From contig CAJWQJ010000006.1 of assembly GCA_913045315.1 (NCBI GenBank), forward strand, positions 25,654-89,653: a stretch of DNA of 64,000 bases, in the 5' to 3' direction. How positions within the stretch are numbered: the first letter of the stretch is position 1; each line of letters begins with the position of its first letter. The notes under the pieces are model-generated. The model had not been told where the DNA came from. It made no database searches and saw nothing but the letters and a program-made list of their open reading frames with translations. A program made the translations under genes and the position numbers. The stretch is from an uncultured Chloroflexota bacterium. GTDB taxonomy: Bacteria > Chloroflexota > Dehalococcoidia > Lucifugimonadales > UBA1127. This document shows positions 25,481 through 33,726 of the stretch, one piece after another.

Positions 25481-26749
25481 TCAATCAATATTTGAAAAAC
25501 TATCCGGGGACAATTCATTTATTGGACACGATTTTTGAGTTCCATTACTCATATTCTTTACTTGTGCTAAGCCAGAATCTATCTCATTTTGACCAATGAT
25601 TATTACATATGAAGCCTTCATTGATTCTGCGTAGCGCATTTGTCCACGCAAACTTCTTCCATCAGGTGCTATTACTATGTTCATTCCTTCATTTCGAAGA
25701 CTTGAGGCAATTTTAATAACTTCTAATGATGCAGGAGAACCAATATGAATCATTATTGCGTCAGGAATAAGTTCCTTTATAACAAAATTTTTATTTGTCC
25801 TGAGTTCTCCAACAATTCTTTCTATACCTGAACCAAATCCTATACCAGGAACAGGTTTGGAACCTAACTCTTCCATCAAACCATCATATCTTCCACCACC
25901 AAGAAGTGCAGTTTGTGAACCGCTTTCTTGTGGATGAACTTCAAAAACAGTTTTAGTATAATAATCGAGTCCACGCACTAAACGAGGATTGATAATATAA
26001 TTAATATTAAGAGAATCCAAGTAAGACAAAAGTCTATTCCAGTGTTCATCACATTCAGTGCAAAGATAATCAACAGTATGGGGAGAATCACCAATCATTT
26101 GTTGACACAAATAATCTGTACGTTTGCAATCAAGAAGTCTTAATGGATTCTTGGAAAATCTCAATCTGCAATCTTCGCATATATCATCCAACCTTTTTTT
26201 ATAGAATTCGACTAATGCATTAACAAACATTGGTCGGCAGCTTTTGTCACCAATGTTATTAATCATGAATTGCATTTTGGAAATTCCTGCAGAATATAAA
26301 TATTGATAAGCAAGTTCAATAATTTCAGCATCAATTATTGGACTGCCATCTCCAATTGCTTCAAGGCCAAATTGATGGTGTTGTCTAAATCTTCCACGCT
26401 GAGGACGTTCGTACCTAAAAGCAGGAGCAATGTAATATAAACGTACAGGCTGTGGTAGTGTGTGCATTCCGTGTTCAATATATGCTCTGCATATTGAAGC
26501 TGTACCTTCAGGTCGTAAGGTCAAAGAATCTCCGCCCCTATCGAGAAATGTGTACATTTCTTTCTCGACAATATCCGTACCTTCTCCAACCCCTCTAAGA
26601 AAGAGATCAGTATCTTCAAACATAGGAGTATCTATTTTTTTATAATTGTATTTTGTAGCAATATTTTCAGCACTTTGAACTATATGATGCCAATATGGCT
26701 GCAATTCGGGTAAAATATCCTGAGTACCTCGAGGCGATCTGTACCTCAC
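25481..26749 (-). CDS. hisS: Histidyl-tRNA synthetase
   Basis: This 422-residue class II synthetase has RSPRGTQDILP at the N-terminus, TLRPEGTASICRAY (motif 2 region), FRYERPQRGRFRQHHQFGLEA, and the His-specific LVRGLDYYTKTVFEV, followed by a HGTP anticodon-binding domain. It charges tRNA-His. The insertion contains CEDCRLR and CTEC cysteines. The start is GTG with AAAGGAG seven bases upstream. About 140 bp of divergent spacer separates it from the CoA-ligase beta gene. Confidence 0.96.
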   Translation of the reverse strand: MRYRSPRGTQDILPELQPYWHHIVQSAENIATKYNYKKIDTPMFEDTDLFLRGVGEGTDIVEKEMYTFLDRGGDSLTLRPEGTASICRAYIEHGMHTLPQPVRLYYIAPAFRYERPQRGRFRQHHQFGLEAIGDGSPIIDAEIIELAYQYLYSAGISKMQFMINNIGDKSCRPMFVNALVEFYKKRLDDICEDCRLRFSKNPLRLLDCKRTDYLCQQMIGDSPHTVDYLCTECDEHWNRLLSYLDSLNINYIINPRLVRGLDYYTKTVFEVHPQESGSQTALLGGGRYDGLMEELGSKPVPGIGFGSGIERIVGELRTNKNFVIKELIPDAIMIHIGSPASLEVIKIASSLRNEGMNIVIAPDGRSLRGQMRYAESMKASYVIIIGQNEIDSGLAQVKNMSNGTQKSCPINELSPDSFSNID

Positions 26750-26891
26750 GCAAAACTCCTTTAATTAGCAACGAACATAGTTAGCATATAGCAATATAAA
26801 GATAGACGTAAAGTCAGATTGACATGAATTACTATCAAGCTTATCCTTTTCTGGCTTTAAAACCTTAAACTTTGTCACCCAAGGAGTTGCT

Positions 26892-27602
26892 ATGCCTGCG
26901 AAAGATATTATTGCTGCAGTACGAAAAGATAATAGAGTTAACCTCACAGAAATTGAGTCTAAACTACTACTCTCAGAAGCTGGAATACCTGTTGTCGAAA
27001 CAAAACTAGCTACTTCTAAGGAAGATGCTGTCAAAATTGCTGAGGAATTAGGGTATCCGGTTGTACTGAAAATAGCCTCATCTGAAATACTTCACAAAAG
27101 TGACATTGGCGGAGTAAAACTTGGTTTGGAAACCGAGTCAAGTGTACTTGAAGCCTACGATGAAATAATTTCTAATGCCAGAAAACACGAACCAGATGCG
27201 AAAGTTGACGGAGTATCGGTTCAACGTGCCGTTAAAACAGGAGTTGAAATCATTATTGGTTCATCAAAAGATGCTCAATTCGGACCATTTGTAATGTTTG
27301 GGCTTGGTGGAGTTTTTGTAGAAGTATTGAAAGATGTAACTTTTAGAATCGTTCCTCTTGAGCTTAGGGATGCGAAAGAAATGATTCAGGAAATTAAAGG
27401 TTATCCTCTACTTGAAGGGTACCGTGGCAGTGCTCCTTCTGATATCAATGCAATAGAAGAATCAATAATTAAATTATCAAATTTTCTTAATGAGAATGAT
27501 GATATTAAAGAGCTAGATCTTAATCCTATATTTGTATATGAGAAGGGATTAACTGCAGTTGATGCTCGAGTAATTCTTGAAGAAGACGCAGGCAAAATCT
27601 AA
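26892..27602 (+). CDS. Acyl-CoA synthetase (ADP-forming) beta subunit, ATP-grasp
   Basis: This 236-residue ATP-grasp protein has GYPVVLKIASSEILHKSDIG, a VGIIG-like region (VEIIIGSSKDAQFGPFVMFG) and ELDLNPIFVY, the pattern of the beta subunit of ADP-forming acetyl/acyl-CoA synthetases. It supplies the ATP/ADP site that the alpha subunit at 12.6 kb lacks. In many archaea and bacteria the two are either fused or encoded apart; here they lie 13 kb apart. AAGGAG precedes the ATG. The pair would make ATP by substrate-level phosphorylation, or activate acids. Confidence 0.9.
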   Translation: MPAKDIIAAVRKDNRVNLTEIESKLLLSEAGIPVVETKLATSKEDAVKIAEELGYPVVLKIASSEILHKSDIGGVKLGLETESSVLEAYDEIISNARKHEPDAKVDGVSVQRAVKTGVEIIIGSSKDAQFGPFVMFGLGGVFVEVLKDVTFRIVPLELRDAKEMIQEIKGYPLLEGYRGSAPSDINAIEESIIKLSNFLNENDDIKELDLNPIFVYEKGLTAVDARVILEEDAGKI

Positions 27603-27652
27603 AACCTCTTTGCTTATTTAATAAACTTTTTATTGATTATAAAAGGAGTATA

Positions 27653-28054
27653 ATGGCACAAATTCGAGCAGAATTTCAAGATGGAAAACGAATAGTTTTT
27701 ACTGCTAGGGAAAGATCATTTGTAAATGTAAGAGAGACACGAGACGATGGACCGATCGGATTTTCATCCAGTGAGCTCCTGCTTATGGCTCTTGGAAACT
27801 GTAGCTTAGGAATATTAACAAATCATGATCTCTTGAAAGATATGCCATTAAAAAAAGCAACCGCAATTTTAGAATCTGGCAACTCTCAAAATCCAAGCCG
27901 ATTTGATAACATAAAATTAAATATAGAACTTGAACTTGAAGATTCATCTCTACATAACCAAGAAGATACATTAGAAAGAATTGCTGACAACTGTCCTGTG
28001 GGAAACACGTTAAAATTCTCACCAGAGATTACGGTTAAAGTAACTTTAAAATAA
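27653..28054 (+). CDS. OsmC-family protein
   Basis: This 133-residue protein has GPIGFSSSELLLMALGNCSLG and, near the C-terminus, RIADNCPVGNTLK, giving the two conserved cysteines of OsmC/Ohr proteins. These reduce organic hydroperoxides or bind acyl thioesters in some subfamilies. AAAAGGAG precedes the ATG by 6 bases. It lies between the CoA-ligase beta gene and cofE. Whether it is a peroxidase here is not decided. Confidence 0.87.
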   Translation: MAQIRAEFQDGKRIVFTARERSFVNVRETRDDGPIGFSSSELLLMALGNCSLGILTNHDLLKDMPLKKATAILESGNSQNPSRFDNIKLNIELELEDSSLHNQEDTLERIADNCPVGNTLKFSPEITVKVTLK

Positions 28055-28088
28055 CCAAACTGAATCGGGTTTAAATTAAGGAAAAAAC

Positions 28089-28850
28089 ATGAGCAGTTAT
28101 CCTAATTTTAGCGTCATTGGAATAACTAATATCCCAGAGGTAAAAACTGGAGACAATCTTGCAAATATTATTGACGCTTCTGCAAAGCAACAGGGAACTC
28201 CTATTCAAAATAATGACATCCTCGTTATTGCACAAAAAATAGTTTCAAAGGCAGAAGGGTTATTAATTGACCTTAATACTATTGACCCTTCTCCATTTGC
28301 CAAACAGATCGCAGAACAATGGGATAAGGATGCAAGACATGTCGAAGTAGTATTACGAGAGAGTCGCAGAATAGTAAGAATGGGCCATGGTGTTTTAATT
28401 ACCGAAACCCATCATGGATTTATTTGTGCAAATTCAGGAGTTGACGCATCAAATCTTCCAGGTGAAGAAATTGTAAGTCCGTTACCTCCAGACCCAGACA
28501 ATTCCGCCAGAATAATAAGAGACGATTTTAAAAAAATATCAGGTCAAAATGTTGGTGTTATTATTGCTGATACCTTCGGAAGACCTTGGAGAGAAGGCAC
28601 TACAAACATAGCTATAGGCATAGCTGGAATTAACCCTTTAATCGATTATAGAGGACTATATGATATCCATGGAAGAGAAATGCATGTTTCTATATCAGCA
28701 ATTGCAGATGAAATAGCTGGGGCAACTGAAATAGTTATGGCAAAAACTGCTAAAATTCCAGCCGCTTTGTTGAGAGGTTTGGAATATGATTCAACTTCTC
28801 ACAGTATAAGTGAAATGATTCGATCACCAGAAAATGACCTTTTTAGATAA
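28089..28850 (+). CDS. cofE: Coenzyme F420-0:L-glutamate ligase
   Basis: This 253-residue protein adds gamma-linked glutamates to F420-0 using GTP. Motifs include NNDILVIAQKIVSKAEG near the N-terminus, and GVIIADTFGRPWREGTTNIA followed by DYRGLYDIHGREM and AIADEIAGATE, all typical of CofE. It has no fused C-terminal FMN/nitroreductase domain, so it is the stand-alone form. AAGGAAAAAAC precedes the ATG. It supports an F420-based metabolism for the luciferase-like and Ddn-like enzymes in this window. Other F420 genes are not present here. Confidence 0.94.
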   Translation: MSSYPNFSVIGITNIPEVKTGDNLANIIDASAKQQGTPIQNNDILVIAQKIVSKAEGLLIDLNTIDPSPFAKQIAEQWDKDARHVEVVLRESRRIVRMGHGVLITETHHGFICANSGVDASNLPGEEIVSPLPPDPDNSARIIRDDFKKISGQNVGVIIADTFGRPWREGTTNIAIGIAGINPLIDYRGLYDIHGREMHVSISAIADEIAGATEIVMAKTAKIPAALLRGLEYDSTSHSISEMIRSPENDLFR

Positions 28851-28940
28851 TCACAGTACATATCCAACTAAACTTGGTATTTATCATGTACAATATGCAC
28901 TTGACCAACACAAACTCTAATAGAAAAGCGAGACTCTTAT

Positions 28941-29555
28941 ATGAAAATCGGAATTATCTCAGACACTCACCTACCTAATAAACTTTTTGGAGCTTGGGAT
29001 GTAATACTTGAACATCTTAAAGATGTAGACTTGATATTACATGCAGGAGACATCCAATCAGCAAGTGTCTTAGATTCACTAGAAAATGTAGCTCCAGTCG
29101 TAGCAGCATTGGGTAACAATGACCTTGGACCTTTAGAGCAAGATCCTCGTGTGAAACCTACCCAAGTCATCGAAATCGAAGGATGGATTATAGGAATAAT
29201 TCACGACCTTGAACCTGAAGATCGTCCTATCGAACAATTGATCTCAAACCATTTTGGAACACATCTTGACATTGTTATATCTGGGCATACCCATTGGGAA
29301 AAATTAGAGTTACGTAATGGTATTATTCATATAAACCCAGGAAGTCCAAATCTACCCCATAATTACTCGCACAGACTGGGAATTGTTGGAATAATTGATA
29401 TTAAAGGTCAACATTTAAATGCTGAATTAGTTCATTTAGGTGACCTTCCTGACCTCGTAAATCCTAGCTTAAAGGGGCTAGTAATGAATGCTACCAAAAC
29501 TGATGAAGGCATACGAGTCAATGGATTAGCAAACTTCAAACCTACTGGAATTTAG
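28941..29555 (+). CDS. YfcE/MJ0936-type metallophosphoesterase
   Basis: This 204-residue protein has the calcineurin-like metal motifs: GIISDTHLPNKL (D-x-H), LHAGDIQS (GD), ALGNNDLG (GNND), and SGHTHWEKLE with NPGSPNLPH. It belongs to the small YfcE phosphodiesterase group. It is followed tail-to-tail by the TenA-like gene, with the last 4 bases overlapping. The physiological substrate is unknown. Confidence 0.9.
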   Translation: MKIGIISDTHLPNKLFGAWDVILEHLKDVDLILHAGDIQSASVLDSLENVAPVVAALGNNDLGPLEQDPRVKPTQVIEIEGWIIGIIHDLEPEDRPIEQLISNHFGTHLDIVISGHTHWEKLELRNGIIHINPGSPNLPHNYSHRLGIVGIIDIKGQHLNAELVHLGDLPDLVNPSLKGLVMNATKTDEGIRVNGLANFKPTGI

Positions 29556-30232
29556 CTTATTGGCCACCGCTCTTCTTTCCAGGCCATATCCCAAAATAAA
29601 TACTCATACTGACAGCTTTTAGAAAAGACATCTACCATTTCCTGTTTAGATTCAGCAGCTGACCTATCAGCACATTGATTAACCATTCCCTTACAAATTT
29701 CTACTAGATCCCGGAAATCATTGGACGAATATTGTTCAATGAAATTGTCATACCTTTTATCTCTATCTATAGTTGAAATATTTACCTTAAGACGAAGACC
29801 GACATCATAAAATCCCCACATGCACGGAAGAAGACTCGCTAAAAGCTCGTGGTATCCACCAATTGAACCAGTTCTCAAGAGAAAATCCGTATAAGCACTA
29901 CAAGTAGGAGATTTTCTTTCACTTTCTAGTTCTAATTCTGATATTCCAAATTCCTTAGCAAAATTCCTGTGTAAATCCATTTCTGTAGAAAAAGTTTCAT
30001 ATGCGAGATTAGAAAATTGCATAGAGGAACGAATATCAGGGGATTTAACAACCGCAATTGAAAATAATTTTCCATAATCAATTAAAAATAAATAATCCTG
30101 TTTTACCCAATACATAAATTTGCTTATCGGTAATGTATTATCTTGAATACCTTGGATAAAAGGATGTTCATATTGAGCATCCCATATCTTTTTACCTGTT
30201 AAAAAAAGTTGATCAGTAAACAATTCAGACAA
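29552..30232 (-). CDS. TenA-family protein (thiaminase II-like)
   Basis: This 226-residue all-helical protein has HPFIQGIQDNTLPISKFMYW and YWVKQDYLFLIDYGKLF, with SLLPCMWGFYDVG carrying the conserved catalytic Cys. TenA enzymes hydrolyse degraded thiamine precursors for salvage of the pyrimidine moiety. No thiamine gene lies nearby. The start is TTG with GGAGG five bases upstream. It lies 19 nt downstream of tilS on the same strand. Confidence 0.88.
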   Translation of the reverse strand: MSELFTDQLFLTGKKIWDAQYEHPFIQGIQDNTLPISKFMYWVKQDYLFLIDYGKLFSIAVVKSPDIRSSMQFSNLAYETFSTEMDLHRNFAKEFGISELELESERKSPTCSAYTDFLLRTGSIGGYHELLASLLPCMWGFYDVGLRLKVNISTIDRDKRYDNFIEQYSSNDFRDLVEICKGMVNQCADRSAAESKQEMVDVFSKSCQYEYLFWDMAWKEERWPIS

Positions 30233-30251
30233 TTAAACCTCCAAAGATATT

Positions 30252-31673
30252 TCAATTCAATTCAGAGAATTCCACTCTAAGCACCATAGAAGCGTTCATA
30301 CCCACCTTAGCCCATTCTGAAATACGATGTTTTACTACCCATATAATACCTTGAGAAGACTCAATAACAGGAATATTTTTCCTCTCATGTTTCTCTAAAT
30401 AATTATCGATGAAATAATCCTTTAACTTCTTATGCCCTTTCATTCCCAATGGGTTAAAAAAATCGCCTTTATTATTGAATCTTATAAGTAATTTTTCATT
30501 TGCAAGACCAATATCAAAAAATTCAACATTTGGATCAACACTAAACTCATATGGGTAATTTACAATAGAGCAATCAATCATGAAATTATTAAAGAAACTG
30601 ACACCAGGGATTTTTAAATCTACACATTCATCATTGCTATTGCTGACAATTTCCTGATCTTCGTTTTTTCTATCAATTATAATTGACCTATGATTATTTC
30701 TTGCAATAAGCCCATCTGGAAGGTCAATTGACCTTCCAGATGGGCCTATTGCAACATCCAAAATTAAATCATTAAGTAATTCAGACAACATGCCAGAATA
30801 ACTTAATGATTCAAAAGATCGCATTATAATATATCTTTGTATAGAGACATCTAAATCCAAAAACTTCAATCGATCTATTACAACTTTCCCTTTATCTAAT
30901 AAAACGGATTCATCCCAAGCTTTAAACACTGCTTTATTTATAAAATTTAAATCATGTTTTACACTTCTAGATAATCGATTAATAGCATCACCAATTTTTG
31001 GATTCATTTCGCGTAAAGAAGGTGAGATTTTGTGCCGAATAAAATTTCTTGGAGTTATCAAATCATTATTTGTATAATCAATCAAAGGGTTGATTTCAAT
31101 CAATTTACAATACAATTCAATATCTAAACGATTAATTTCCAGTAGTGGACGTATTAATTTAATTTTATCTTCTTTAAAAGCTTTGAGTTCTCCCTCATAA
31201 CTCATACCTACTAAGCCCTGAAGAGCAGAACCTCTTATAATGTGCAAAAGTATAGTTTCAATTTGATCATCCTGATTATGACCAGTCGCAATGTATTTGG
31301 CTCCTATTTCCCTTGCCTTTGAAATTAAAGAGTCATACCGTGCTCGTCTTGCAGCATCCTCAGGAGAATAATGCTTTAATAATCTAGTAATTTCATTGCT
31401 AACATTGCATGTATAAAAATTATCAATCCCTAAAACAGATGCAAATTTTTCAACATATTTAGCATCAATTTCAGAATTTTCGCGTAAACCATGATCAATA
31501 TACATAACTTCTATATCAAAATTATAGATATTCTTCAAATTTGCTAACACATGTAATAGCACACTTGAATCAGGCCCACCAGAAACTCCAAGCAAAACAA
31601 CCGAATCCAAAAGTTGGATATCAGCTAATACAGAACTAACTTTATCATTGATTTTTTGTATGTGTTCAAACAT
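30252..31673 (-). CDS. tilS: tRNA(Ile)-lysidine synthase
   Basis: This 473-residue enzyme converts the anticodon wobble C34 of tRNA-Ile(CAU) to lysidine. The PP-loop LLGVSGGPDSSVLLHVL is near residue 28, followed by YIDHGLRENS and TGHNQDDQIETILLH. After the N-terminal domain come the substrate-binding helices and a C-terminal TilS domain (GDFFNPLGMKGHKKLKDYF). Bases 30701-30754, inside the gene, form a near-perfect palindrome that encodes residues in the conserved SGRSIDLPDGL segment. It is the first gene of a probable tilS-tenA unit. Confidence 0.94.
   Translation of the reverse strand: MFEHIQKINDKVSSVLADIQLLDSVVLLGVSGGPDSSVLLHVLANLKNIYNFDIEVMYIDHGLRENSEIDAKYVEKFASVLGIDNFYTCNVSNEITRLLKHYSPEDAARRARYDSLISKAREIGAKYIATGHNQDDQIETILLHIIRGSALQGLVGMSYEGELKAFKEDKIKLIRPLLEINRLDIELYCKLIEINPLIDYTNNDLITPRNFIRHKISPSLREMNPKIGDAINRLSRSVKHDLNFINKAVFKAWDESVLLDKGKVVIDRLKFLDLDVSIQRYIIMRSFESLSYSGMLSELLNDLILDVAIGPSGRSIDLPDGLIARNNHRSIIIDRKNEDQEIVSNSNDECVDLKIPGVSFFNNFMIDCSIVNYPYEFSVDPNVEFFDIGLANEKLLIRFNNKGDFFNPLGMKGHKKLKDYFIDNYLEKHERKNIPVIESSQGIIWVVKHRISEWAKVGMNASMVLRVEFSELN
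30701..30754. repeat. 54-bp near-perfect palindrome inside tilS
   Basis: Two 27-base arms (30701-30727 and 30728-30754) match as reverse complements at 26 positions with no spacer; the centre reads GGTCAATTGACC and the one mismatch is at the position paired with 30709. It lies fully within coding sequence and keeps the frame. The encoded residues fit the TilS family, so it is not an obvious insertion. Confidence 0.9.
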
Positions 31674-31700
31674 ATTCCACCAGTCAGAATTTCTACTAAC

Positions 31701-32993
31701 TTAGTTATTAAGATCATCATTTTGAACTAACGATTCAGTAGGAATTATAATTCTAACTCGTCCAACCCTCATTCCGCGCATTCGAGAAATAGACATTTGA
31801 ATCTCACCTAATCTGTATTCATCACCTATTACTGGGATTCTACCCAAAACTTCGACTAGGAATCCTCCTAAGGTTTCATATTCTCCATCTGGAATTAATA
31901 TATCTAACCGGTCATTAACATCTGTAATACGTGCACCACCATCAACTAAATACGTTGTGTCATTCAATACAAAGAAATCTTCATCGGCAAGTATATCCTC
32001 ATTAATAGGACCCATAACTTCTTCAAACAATTGGGTCATAGTAGCTATGCCAGCTATTTGGCCAAACTCATCAACTGCAACAACCATTTCTTGTCCTGAT
32101 CTTTGCAATTCACCAAGTAGATCAACAACTGGTTTAGTTTCAGGAACGAATATTACAGGTCGACTAAGAGTAGTGACATCACTATTTTCTGCAATTCTTT
32201 TGCTAGAAAACTCTCTTAAAACATCTTTACTACTTAGAACTGCAACAATATCATTCTCATCTTTTGAACTTGAAACAGGGAATCTGGAATGTGGAAACTT
32301 TGCAAATATGTCAAAAAATTCATCTAATGTTGTGCCACGTTCAATAAATACTAACTCTATTCTAGGAGTCATCACTTCACGAATCTGCCGATCACCGAAT
32401 CTGAACACTCTATCAAGTAAATTTGCTTCAACTTCTGTGATAGCTCCAGAATCACGGACTAACATTATCATAGAACGTAATTCATCTTCAGTAACTTGCC
32501 TTGAATCACTTGATCCAAATATGACTAGTATTCTTTTAGAAATAAAATTAAGGACCCCTGTAATTGGGTAAAGTATTCTTCTGAGAATCCAAATAGGTCT
32601 GGCAAATATAATTGTTACTATATCTGGGTAACGAACACCTATAGATTTTGGAATAGCTTCCCCAAATAGCAACAAAATAGATGTGACTGCAAACGTAGCT
32701 AACAAAACTGCTTGTTGTTGATTAGAAACTATACTTAAAGCAATTGCAGTAGCAAGTGCAGCAGCAGCCGTATTAACAAGATTATTTATCAACAGTATCG
32801 TGGGTAAATATGCTTCAGGGTTTTCAACTAACTGGGACGCAGTTTTAGCTCCCGAAACTCCTCTCCTGACCATTGCACGAACCTTTGCTCTATGTAACGA
32901 GAGTAAAGCTGCTTCCGAGCCAGATATCATTGCTGAGAGAATTACACACAGAACAAGAAGGGTAATATAAAGGCCTGTCGGCTCCTGTTCCAT
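31701..32993 (-). CDS. CorC/HlyC-type membrane protein with CBS pair (CNNM family)
   Basis: This 430-residue protein has an N-terminal DUF21 membrane domain of three to four helices (residues ~5-150, SGSEAALLSLHRAKVR is characteristic), then two CBS domains (residues ~205-325, EVMTPRIELVFI and VDEFGQIAGIATM), and a C-terminal CorC_HlyC domain. Members are linked to magnesium or cobalt export; haemolysin annotation is historical. An extended hydrophilic acidic tail is absent. It lies 27 nt upstream of tilS on the same strand. Confidence 0.9.
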   Translation of the reverse strand: MEQEPTGLYITLLVLCVILSAMISGSEAALLSLHRAKVRAMVRRGVSGAKTASQLVENPEAYLPTILLINNLVNTAAAALATAIALSIVSNQQQAVLLATFAVTSILLLFGEAIPKSIGVRYPDIVTIIFARPIWILRRILYPITGVLNFISKRILVIFGSSDSRQVTEDELRSMIMLVRDSGAITEVEANLLDRVFRFGDRQIREVMTPRIELVFIERGTTLDEFFDIFAKFPHSRFPVSSSKDENDIVAVLSSKDVLREFSSKRIAENSDVTTLSRPVIFVPETKPVVDLLGELQRSGQEMVVAVDEFGQIAGIATMTQLFEEVMGPINEDILADEDFFVLNDTTYLVDGGARITDVNDRLDILIPDGEYETLGGFLVEVLGRIPVIGDEYRLGEIQMSISRMRGMRVGRVRIIIPTESLVQNDDLNN

Positions 32994-33088
32994 ATAGTAC
33001 TAAAACTCCACTCGAATAAGTTGACGGATGCTATCACTGTTCCTTATCAATGTCAAAAAAACAACTCTTTAGCTAATTATATTTCATA

Positions 33089-33724
33089 CTATCTATCATG
33101 TAATTTTTCCAAAACTTTTTGCAAAATATGATGAGCAATTTCGTTCTTCTGTAAACTTGCATCAATTATAATCCAGCGATTAGGATCTGCTTTTGATAAC
33201 TCCAAATATCCCTTACGTACTTTTTCGTGAAAATTATCTCCACTAGAAAAATCTATTCGGGTATCTTCTGATTCAAATCTATCTCCATAAATATTATTTC
33301 TTCTTTGAAGAGAAACTTCTGTTGGCAAATCAAGCAATATAGTCAAATCAGGTAAAACACCTTCAATAGAAAATGAATTAACTTTTTTTAACATTTTTAT
33401 ATCTAGACCTCTACCATATCCTTGATATGCTAAAGTGGAATCAAAAAAACGATCACATATAACTATTCTTCCAGATTTTAGTTCTGGAAGAATAAACTCA
33501 TTAATTAATTGTGTTCTTGCAGCAAAAAAAAGAAAGGCCTCAGATAATGGGTTAATTTCTTTTGGGCCATATTTTACTAGCTTTCGAATACGTTTCCCTA
33601 ATTCGCTAGATCCAGGCTCAACATAGTCTTCCACCTCAAATCCTTTGAGAATTAGAGATTTTTTAAGAAGTCTAATCTGAGTAGTTTTACCTGCAGCTTC
33701 TCCTCCTTCAAATGTAATAAACAG
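33089..33724 (-). CDS. tmk: Thymidylate kinase, apparent CTG start
   Basis: This 211-residue P-loop kinase phosphorylates dTMP to dTDP. FITFEGGEAAGKTTQIRLL (P-loop) is at the N-terminus, then ICDRFFDSTLAYQGYGRG (DRY-type motif) and LTILLDLP. The P-loop is encoded upstream of the first ATG/GTG/TTG-type codon of the frame (GTG 33634), so the real start must lie further up. The CTG at 33724 is right for the family's N-terminus and has GGAGG nine bases before it. It starts 3 nt after the stop of the R3H ATPase gene, whose end carries that ribosome-binding site. Confidence 0.92.
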   Translation of the reverse strand: MFITFEGGEAAGKTTQIRLLKKSLILKGFEVEDYVEPGSSELGKRIRKLVKYGPKEINPLSEAFLFFAARTQLINEFILPELKSGRIVICDRFFDSTLAYQGYGRGLDIKMLKKVNSFSIEGVLPDLTILLDLPTEVSLQRRNNIYGDRFESEDTRIDFSSGDNFHEKVRKGYLELSKADPNRWIIIDASLQKNEIAHHILQKVLEKLHDR

Positions 33725-33726
33725 AA

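Noticed and set aside
31957..32571. 204-codon open frame opposite the CorC/HlyC gene
   Set aside because: It lies wholly antisense to a gene with clear CBS and DUF21 domains, has no ribosome-binding site and a Ser/Asn-rich composition typical of a shadow frame.
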